Assembly (NCBI GenBank): GCA_040219025.1
Contig: JAVJTE010000020.1
Coordinates: 62,001 to 126,000, forward strand
DNA length: 64,000 nucleotides
Source: HT1-32 sp040219025
GTDB taxonomy: Bacteria; Pseudomonadota; Alphaproteobacteria; Rhodospirillales; HT1-32
Direction of reading: 5' to 3'
This document shows positions 55,382-61,527 of the stretch, one piece after another. Within the stretch, counting starts at the first letter, position 1. Every line of letters begins with the position of its first letter. The notes beneath the pieces are model-generated. The model did no database searches. It was not told the DNA's origin and saw only the letters and a program-made list of their open reading frames with translations. The position numbers and the translations under genes are program-made.

Positions 55382-56485
55382 TCAGAGGCTGCGCAGTGTA
55401 TCGGCGAGGGCATCGGCAAACTGTACCCTCTCCGCTGCCGTTCCGACACTGACACGGATGCAGCGATTCAGCGGGGCCACGCCCGGCATGCGGATGAAGA
55501 CACCCCGGTTCTGAAGTGCCGCGAGGATGGCCCGGGCACGGTCGCCTCCACCAACGTCAATCGCCACGAAGTTGGTGGCAGACGGCAGGGCCGTCAGTCC
55601 GTGCTGTTCGGCAAGTCGATAATATTCCTGTCGTCCGGCCTCCACCTCCGCCGCGACACCGGCGACGAAATCCGGGTCGTTCAGGGAGGCCAGCGCTCCG
55701 ACCTGTGACAACCGGTTCATTTCGAAATGATTGCGGATCTTGTTGATACCGGTAATCAGCCCGGCATGGCCGATGGCATAGCCAACCCGGCAGCCGGCCA
55801 TGCCATGCGCTTTCGAGAAAGTCCGCATGCGCAGCACATTCGGGCGATCTGTATCAATCGCCGGAGCCAGACCATCCGGGCCGAATTCGATATAGGCCTC
55901 GTCGAGCACCAGCAGGGTTGTCAGCGGCAGCGCATCGATGAATGCCTGCACCGCCGCCGCATCATGCCAGGTTCCCATCGGGTTGTCCGGGTTGGCGAAA
56001 TAGACCAGCCGGGCCCCGGTCTCGCGCACCTTCTCTGCCAGTGCTACCGGGTCTTCCCGGTCTTCCCGGTAGGGCACGGTAACCAGTTCGGCGCCATATC
56101 CAGCAACATGGTAATTGAAGGTCGGGTAGGCCCCGAGCGAAGAAACCACGGGCTCACCCGCTTCCACCGTCATCCGCACAATACAGCCCAGCAGGCAGTC
56201 GATCCCGGCCCCGACGGTGATTTCATCCATCGCCACACCGAACGCGGACGACAGCGCCTGACGCAGATCATGACTCTCCGGATCCGCATACCAGCTTGCC
56301 CGCGCCGCTTCCGCCTGCATGGCCGCGACGGCTTTCGGGGACATCCCGAAGCTGCTTTCATTCGCCCCCAGCCGCAGCCTGAACGGTTTCCCCAGGCTGC
56401 GCTCCAGCGTCTCCGGCCCGACAAAGGGCACAGCCGCCGGCAGGCTCCGGTTGCGGTCATTGAGTACGAATGATGCCTTGGTCAT
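55382..56485 (-). CDS. hisC: Histidinol-phosphate aminotransferase-like enzyme (class I/II)
   Basis: 367-residue PLP-dependent aminotransferase. Family motifs: RLGANESSFGMSP near residue 37-49, YFANPDNPMGTW near 165, LDEAYIEFGPDG near 198 and the PLP lysine in RTFSKAHGMAGCRVGY near 232. ATG at 56485 with GGGGACC upstream is chosen; the frame stays open for a further kilobase across the opposite-strand gene, which I take as chance. It is outside any his operon, so it might act on aromatic or other amino acids. A small 9-bp tandem repeat (near 56050-56070) encodes RED-RED. Confidence 0.85.
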   Translation of the reverse strand: MTKASFVLNDRNRSLPAAVPFVGPETLERSLGKPFRLRLGANESSFGMSPKAVAAMQAEAARASWYADPESHDLRQALSSAFGVAMDEITVGAGIDCLLGCIVRMTVEAGEPVVSSLGAYPTFNYHVAGYGAELVTVPYREDREDPVALAEKVRETGARLVYFANPDNPMGTWHDAAAVQAFIDALPLTTLLVLDEAYIEFGPDGLAPAIDTDRPNVLRMRTFSKAHGMAGCRVGYAIGHAGLITGINKIRNHFEMNRLSQVGALASLNDPDFVAGVAAEVEAGRQEYYRLAEQHGLTALPSATNFVAIDVGGGDRARAILAALQNRGVFIRMPGVAPLNRCIRVSVGTAAERVQFADALADTLRSL

Positions 56486-56656
56486 ATCAGGTCCCCGTTC
56501 ACGACAAGCGGCTGATTTCTTGCCACTGATTACGCCGGTCTGGCAAGGGTGGTTATCAGGGGATGACATGATGATAATGTCAGGTGCCAGCGCTGGCCCG
56601 GTCTGGCAGACTGCGGGCGGTGTTCTGTTCCGATCTGCCGACGAGGAAAACTGCCG

Positions 56657-58249
56657 ATGTCTGAAACTGTTCGCTCCTGGCGCGGGGCCGTTGTCGCCCC
56701 GCATCATCAGGCCGCACGCGCCGGGCTGCGTATACTGGAAGACGGCGGCAATGCCGTCGAAGCGATGATCGCGACGGCAGCGGTGATTTCCGTCACCTAT
56801 CCGCATATGAACAATCTTGGCGGCGACAATTTCTGGCTGATCGCCCCGGACGGTGAAGACCCGGTCGGAATTGATGCCTGCGGTGCCGCCGCCGGACAGG
56901 CCAGCATCGATTTCTATAGCGCCCTCGGTCATGACAATATCCCGGCACGCGGTCCGCTGGCGGCACTTACGGTTGGCGGGGCGGTTTCCGGCTGGCAGCG
57001 TGCCTACGCCTGGAGCCGCAGCAGACTTGGCGGCAAGATACCCCTGTCGCGCCTGCTGGAAGACGCCATCTCCCTCGCCCGTGGCGGCGTTGCGGTCACC
57101 CGTACCCTTGCCGACAACGCATCCGGGAAGCTTGACCAGCTCGCCGCATCTCCGGGCTTTACCGGACAATATTGTCCGGAGGGCAGGCCTGTGCGGCTGG
57201 CAGACAGGCTGCTCCAGCCGCGCATCGCGGACACACTGGCACATCTGGCACAGGCCGGACTTGATGATTTCTATCGCGGCGACCTGGCCCGCAGCATCGC
57301 CGCCGACCTCATCGCTGCCGGCAGTCCGCTGACGCTGGCTGACCTGGAACGCCATCAGGCGCTGGATGTGGCACCGCTGGCGCTGGAAGTTGCCGGACAT
57401 CGCCTGTTCAACATGCCGCCGCCGACACAGGGGCTGGCCTCGCTGCTGCTGCTGGGGGTCTTCGACCGGCTCGGTGTAACCACCGCCGAAAGCTTTGATT
57501 TTGTGCACGGGCTGGTGGAATCGACCAAGGCCGCCTTTCGCATCCGCGACCGCCATGTCACCGACCCCGCCTATATGAGTGAGCCCGCCGCCAGCTTCCT
57601 GACCGGCGACCGGATGGACCGGATGGCCGCCAGCATCAACCCGCGACAGGCCGCGCCCTGGCCCGAGGCGAACAATGCCGGGGATACAGTCTGGCTCGGC
57701 TCAGTTGATGCCGACGGTAATGCGGTCAGCATGATCCAGAGCATCTACTGGGAGTTCGGGTCCGGTGTCGTGCTGCCGCAATCCGGGATTACCTGGCAGA
57801 ACCGCGGGACCAGCTTCTCGCTGGATCCGGACCATCACAACTGTCTGATGCCGCACCGCCGCCCCTTCCATACCATCCAGCCCGCGCTGGCCCGCCTGTC
57901 GGACGGACGGGTGATGCCCTATGGCACGATGGGGGGCGAGGGCCAGCCCCAGACACAGGCCATGATCTTCGCCCGACATGTGATGTTCGGGCAGGATCTG
58001 CAACAGGCGGTCACGGCCCCGCGCTGGCTGCTGGGCAAGACCTGGGGCAGCGACGTGACCAGTCTGCGGCTGGAAGCCCGGTTCGACCCTGAACTGGTCG
58101 AAGCTCTAAGCGTGGCCGGCCATGATGTCGAGATGGTCGGACCGTTCGACGAGGTGATGGGCCATGCCGGCGCCCTGGTCCGCCATCCGAACGGGCTGAT
58201 CGAGGGCGCATCCGATCCCCGGTCTGACGGGGCCGTCGCCGCCTGGTAA
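56657..58249 (+). CDS. Gamma-glutamyltransferase-family Ntn hydrolase
   Basis: 530-residue member of the GGT family, which is made as a proenzyme and self-cleaves before a catalytic threonine. The likely nucleophile is the Thr in AGDTVWLGSVDADGN near residue 352. Features of the large-subunit part are APHHQAARAGLRILEDGGNAVEA near 14-36, with core ILEDGGNAVEA. There is no signal peptide, unlike periplasmic GGT. Homologues include gamma-glutamyltranspeptidase, cephalosporin acylase and oxamate amidohydrolase, so the substrate is open. GAGG precedes the ATG by about 11 bases. It is divergent from the hisC-like gene. Confidence 0.87.
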   Translation: MSETVRSWRGAVVAPHHQAARAGLRILEDGGNAVEAMIATAAVISVTYPHMNNLGGDNFWLIAPDGEDPVGIDACGAAAGQASIDFYSALGHDNIPARGPLAALTVGGAVSGWQRAYAWSRSRLGGKIPLSRLLEDAISLARGGVAVTRTLADNASGKLDQLAASPGFTGQYCPEGRPVRLADRLLQPRIADTLAHLAQAGLDDFYRGDLARSIAADLIAAGSPLTLADLERHQALDVAPLALEVAGHRLFNMPPPTQGLASLLLLGVFDRLGVTTAESFDFVHGLVESTKAAFRIRDRHVTDPAYMSEPAASFLTGDRMDRMAASINPRQAAPWPEANNAGDTVWLGSVDADGNAVSMIQSIYWEFGSGVVLPQSGITWQNRGTSFSLDPDHHNCLMPHRRPFHTIQPALARLSDGRVMPYGTMGGEGQPQTQAMIFARHVMFGQDLQQAVTAPRWLLGKTWGSDVTSLRLEARFDPELVEALSVAGHDVEMVGPFDEVMGHAGALVRHPNGLIEGASDPRSDGAVAAW

Positions 58250-58332
58250 TCCCGCTATTTAGTTGCCTGACTGCAAACATGCTGGCATATTCCCGTCAGA
58301 TTCGGGTCACATTGGGGAGGCTTCAGGGCATC

Positions 58333-58830
58333 ATGATGAAAGCAGATCGACGCAAACGTACCGTTTCCGCCGCAATTGCTGTTGTCGCGACCCTGGCGGT
58401 TGGTGGCCAAGCTATGGCCGCTGCCTGTCTCAAGCCTGCTGAGAGTGCTGCCGTTTCGGCTCGTCTGTTCCAGACCGAGCTGATGGTTGCGGCCCTGACC
58501 TGCCAGCGCCGGGGCGATTACAATACGTTCATCCGGCAGTTCAATAATGAGCTGACCAGCCACGGCAAGCAGCTGAAAGCCACGTTCAACCGCATGTATG
58601 GCGCGAATGGCACGACGCAGCTGAACCGCTTCGTCACCCGCCTTGCCAATGAAGCCTCGCTCCGCAGCCTGCAGTCGACCGATTATTGCGGCAGCACCGA
58701 TGCCCTGTTCGCCGGTGCACTGGCCGTGAAGACCGGCAAGCTTGCAAAACTCGCGGCAACCCAGGTGTTCAGCACGGACCACGGTCTGCCATCCTGTGCT
58801 GACGAAGAACGGGTTGCCCAGATCAAGTAA
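58333..58830 (+). CDS. Small secreted protein with four cysteines, unknown function
   Basis: 165 residues (start 58333 or 58336; GGGGAGG about 15 bases upstream). A clear signal peptide (basic MMKADRRKRT, hydrophobic core, cleavage near AMAAAC) leaves a mature chain of about 130 residues. Four cysteines (in AACLKP, LTCQRR, DYCGST and PSCADE) could form two disulfides, and the rest is helical and basic/polar with few prolines. I do not recognise a family. The calculated features suggest a stable periplasmic or secreted helical protein. It follows the GGT-family gene by 83 bases but has its own probable promoter. Confidence 0.75.
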   Translation: MMKADRRKRTVSAAIAVVATLAVGGQAMAAACLKPAESAAVSARLFQTELMVAALTCQRRGDYNTFIRQFNNELTSHGKQLKATFNRMYGANGTTQLNRFVTRLANEASLRSLQSTDYCGSTDALFAGALAVKTGKLAKLAATQVFSTDHGLPSCADEERVAQIK

Positions 58831-59111
58831 GACGGCTGGCCGTCGCCCTCATTAAGGGCGGTTTTCCCTCAACCGGCTGCTTGCTTCCTTCCGACTTTTC
58901 CCTGTCATCCGGTCAGTTTGCTAACCGGAACCAAAACGCTGTTCCGGCGGCTGGCCGGGCGTGGGTCCCGGGCGGCAATGACGTGATATCTGCCAGATCA
59001 TAACCCTGGTCATGCCGAGACAGCCAAACGACCGGCTACCCGCAATGCATTCCCCGGTCAGATCGTTCTGCATTCAGATTGGGGCCGTAATTCCGGAAGA
59101 ATATAACCGTC

Positions 59112-59145
59112 GTCCCGGAGGCAGCGAAGCCGGGCCATCCGGGAC
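59112..59145. repeat. REP-like inverted repeat, copy 1
   Basis: GTCCCGGA (59112-59119) and TCCGGGAC (59138-59145) are perfect inverted arms around an 18-base GC-rich loop. The second copy 18 bases downstream has almost the same arms, as in paired extragenic palindromes. Confidence 0.6.
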
Positions 59146-59163
59146 CTTTCCCTGTCAACGCAG

Positions 59164-59198
59164 ATCCCGGACAGCCGGCCTGCCGGTCGTTCCGGGAT
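59164..59198. repeat. REP-like inverted repeat, copy 2
   Basis: ATCCCGGA (59164-59171) and TCCGGGAT (59191-59198) are perfect arms around a 19-base loop containing GCCGG and CCGGT. Arms differ from copy 1 only in the outer base pair, with compensating change, which suggests a shared origin with maintained pairing. Confidence 0.6.
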
Positions 59199-59264
59199 GC
59201 CGGCGGTTTGCGATTCCGTCTGTCGGCGGAACGATCCAGCGGAAACAGTCTGCTACAGACAAAG

Positions 59265-59297
59265 AAAAACGCCAGGCTGTGAGGCCCGGCGTTTTCA
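59265..59297 (-). terminator. Intrinsic terminator of the OmpA-family gene
   Basis: On the minus strand AAAACGCCGGGCC pairs in part with GGCGTTTTTC: stem AAAACGCC/GGCGTTTT around GGCCTCACAGCCT, followed by TTCTTTG. It lies 22 bases after the stop at 59319. Confidence 0.75.
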
Positions 59298-59318
59298 GTC
59301 GTATCCTGTGGAGAAATC

Positions 59319-60368
59319 TTACTGGAAGATGATTTCCACACGGCGGTTCTGCGGCTCGCGCACACCATCTTCAGTCGGGACCAGAGGCTCGGCCTCACCC
59401 TTGAAGGTGATGACGATCTGATCGGCCGGGATGCCCTGGCGAACCAGTTCGGCCCGGACGCTTTCAGCACGGCGCTCACTGAGCGCCAGGTTGTAGCGGT
59501 TGGTACCGGAACGGTCAGCGTGACCGGTTGCCATCAGGCGAGTGATCTTGCCGATCTTGGCATTGGCAGCGGCGGTGCGGACAACTTCCGACGAGTCCGG
59601 ACGAAGTTCGGCGCGGTCGAAGTCAAAGAACACGAGATAGGTGCCCGGAACCTGCGGGACCGGCGGCGGTGCAGCCGGAGCAGGTGTTGCGGCAACAGGC
59701 TGCGGAGCCGGAGCGGCAGGTGCTTTCGGTTCGGCAAACGACCAGCGCAGGCCAACCATGAAGCGATGTTCATTGAACTCCGCATCTACATCGGTGCCCG
59801 CGCGGGTGGTGAAGCTGGGGTCCAGCGTCGCGATATAACGGTAGTCGGCGGTCAGCGAGAGTTTCTCGTTGATCGGGAAGGCCAGACCGGCGATGCCCTG
59901 ATAGGCGAAATCAACGCTCTTGTCGTTGATTGAGGAGCCACCGACCGGTGACGCGCCGTCAGCACCGATACGGGCCGCGCCGACACCGACACCGACATAG
60001 GGCGTCACTGCCCAGCCGAGGTTGATATCATAGAGACCGTTCACCATCAGTGCATAGGCGTTCGAGTCGCCACTGCCATTTGCTGCACCCTTGATCGAGT
60101 CGACTTCACTGGCACTGTAGGAACCTTCCAGTTCCGCCCGGAAGCCGTTGCTGTAGGCATAACCGAAGTTACCCCGAACAACCCAGCCGGTTTCGAAATC
60201 CACCGTTGTGTTGATCCCGGTTCCGGTAAGGTCGGTATCGCCGCGCTGGGCAACACCACCGGCAACGCCGAGGTAATAGCCGGGAATGGTGTCAGCGGCT
60301 GTAGCGACGCCTGCTGCCAGTACTGATGCAGCGACGATCGAAAAAGTTCTCAATGTTGAGAAGGACAC
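59319..60368 (-). CDS. OmpA-family outer-membrane beta-barrel protein with peptidoglycan-binding domain
   Basis: 349 residues from GTG at 60368, chosen because GGAG lies eight bases upstream and a signal peptide (ending AGVATAADT) begins there. Residues about 24-215 form an 8-strand OmpA/Omp25-like barrel (YYLGVAGGVAQRG at its start, FMVGLRWSF as last strand with terminal aromatic). A proline/alanine linker (about 217-240) leads to the OmpA C-terminal domain (about 243-349) with FFDFDRAELRPDS, TGHADRSGTNRYNLALSERRA (core GHADRSGTN) and RRVEI. It anchors the outer membrane to peptidoglycan and is probably abundant. Confidence 0.92.
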   Translation of the reverse strand: MSFSTLRTFSIVAASVLAAGVATAADTIPGYYLGVAGGVAQRGDTDLTGTGINTTVDFETGWVVRGNFGYAYSNGFRAELEGSYSASEVDSIKGAANGSGDSNAYALMVNGLYDINLGWAVTPYVGVGVGAARIGADGASPVGGSSINDKSVDFAYQGIAGLAFPINEKLSLTADYRYIATLDPSFTTRAGTDVDAEFNEHRFMVGLRWSFAEPKAPAAPAPQPVAATPAPAAPPPVPQVPGTYLVFFDFDRAELRPDSSEVVRTAAANAKIGKITRLMATGHADRSGTNRYNLALSERRAESVRAELVRQGIPADQIVITFKGEAEPLVPTEDGVREPQNRRVEIIFQ

Positions 60369-60457
60369 TGTCCATGCTCCAAAGTAAAATGAGGGCTGTT
60401 GCCCGTATAAACGGCTTATAGAAGAAGCCTGCACCCAGCGCAAGGTAACCAACGCCT

Positions 60458-61369
60458 CTAATTACTATTTGTTCCGGCTATGCGCTCTCTGTGCAACACA
60501 TACAGACCGGATCCGACGATAATGGCGATTCCGGCCCAGGTCAGCAGGTCGGGAAGGTCATCAAAAATGACGAATCCGAGCAGAGTCGCGCTGATGATCT
60601 CCAGATACTGAAACGGCGCCAGCAGACTGGCCGGAGCCCGCTTGAAACCGTTGACCACCAAAAGGTGAGCAATTGTGCCGATCAGCCCCAGCAACCCCAG
60701 TAATGCCCAGTGCGCGGGCGACAGCCAGACCGGCGTCAGCACGGCAATATCCAGGTTGCCGCCGGCGACCAGCGCGACTGACATGACCAGCAGCCCGGAG
60801 AGTCCTGCCGTCAGCTGCATCACCACCGGATCACTGCCCTGCGCCAGCGAACGGGTCAGCGCCAGATAGACAGCAAAACAGCAGGCCGCACCGATCGGTA
60901 ACAGAGCAGGTAATCCGAAAACCGCATAACTTGGCCGGATGATCATCAGGGCACCGATGAAGCCGATCAGAATCGCCCCGATTCGCCGCCAGCCAATCGT
61001 CTCTCCCAGAAAGAGCGCCGAAATCAGCGTCAGGATGAACGGTTCGACAAAGAAGATCGCGATGGCGTCCGCCATCGGCAGATATTTCAGCGACGCAAAA
61101 AACATCAGCGTCGCCATCGCAATCAGAAAGCCGCGGGCAAAGTGAACAAGCGGCCGCCGGAAGGCATCCTCTGCCCGGTGACGGAGCAGAACAAACGGCA
61201 GCAGAATGAGACTCTGGACCAGAAACCGGCCCCAGGCGATCTGCCCTGCGCCAACATCGTCACTGAGAAATTTTGCAATCGCATCGATGCCCGGAATGAT
61301 CAGCATTCCCGCCGTCATCAGCAGAATGCCATCAACATGGGCAGAGCGTGGTTTAACGGCCAGCGTCAT
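60458..61369 (-). CDS. DMT superfamily (EamA) transporter
   Basis: 303 residues with ten hydrophobic segments and two EamA repeats (about 20-140 and 155-295). Characteristic pieces are the end of the first repeat GETIGWRRIGAILIGFIGALMIIRP (core GETIGWRRIGA) and GTIAHLLVVNGFKRAPAS in the second. Substrates range from amino acids to S-adenosylmethionine and drugs; none can be named here. ATG at 61369 is preferred, although a GTG ten codons upstream would add residues; neither has a good ribosome binding site. Confidence 0.85.
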   Translation of the reverse strand: MTLAVKPRSAHVDGILLMTAGMLIIPGIDAIAKFLSDDVGAGQIAWGRFLVQSLILLPFVLLRHRAEDAFRRPLVHFARGFLIAMATLMFFASLKYLPMADAIAIFFVEPFILTLISALFLGETIGWRRIGAILIGFIGALMIIRPSYAVFGLPALLPIGAACCFAVYLALTRSLAQGSDPVVMQLTAGLSGLLVMSVALVAGGNLDIAVLTPVWLSPAHWALLGLLGLIGTIAHLLVVNGFKRAPASLLAPFQYLEIISATLLGFVIFDDLPDLLTWAGIAIIVGSGLYVLHRERIAGTNSN

Positions 61370-61527
61370 CGGCCAGCGGTCCCGCCAGCCAGCGGGCACG
61401 ACAGGATTTCAGCATCAGCCGGAACCGGGAAGCAGGCTATTTGCATTCTGACCATCCGCATTGTGATGATCAGCATGTACAGGCGGATGGCGTGAAAAAC
61501 CAGCCCGCAGAAACCGTGTCCAGATGG

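Larger units (their letters stand above)
58831..59318. other. 488-base gap with repeat-like hairpins, no supported gene
   Basis: No open frame here has a credible start, codon pattern or homology. Notable parts: two hairpin-forming repeats at 59112-59145 and 59164-59198, two copies of GAC(T/C)TTTCCCTGT at 58893 and 59143, and the ompA terminator near 59265. The composition resembles extragenic palindromic sequence rather than coding DNA. Confidence 0.6.

Noticed and set aside
56486..57556. Long N-terminal extension of the hisC-like frame (about 357 codons)
   Set aside because: It runs antisense through the GGT-family gene and lacks aminotransferase similarity; a good ATG with ribosome binding site exists at 56485.
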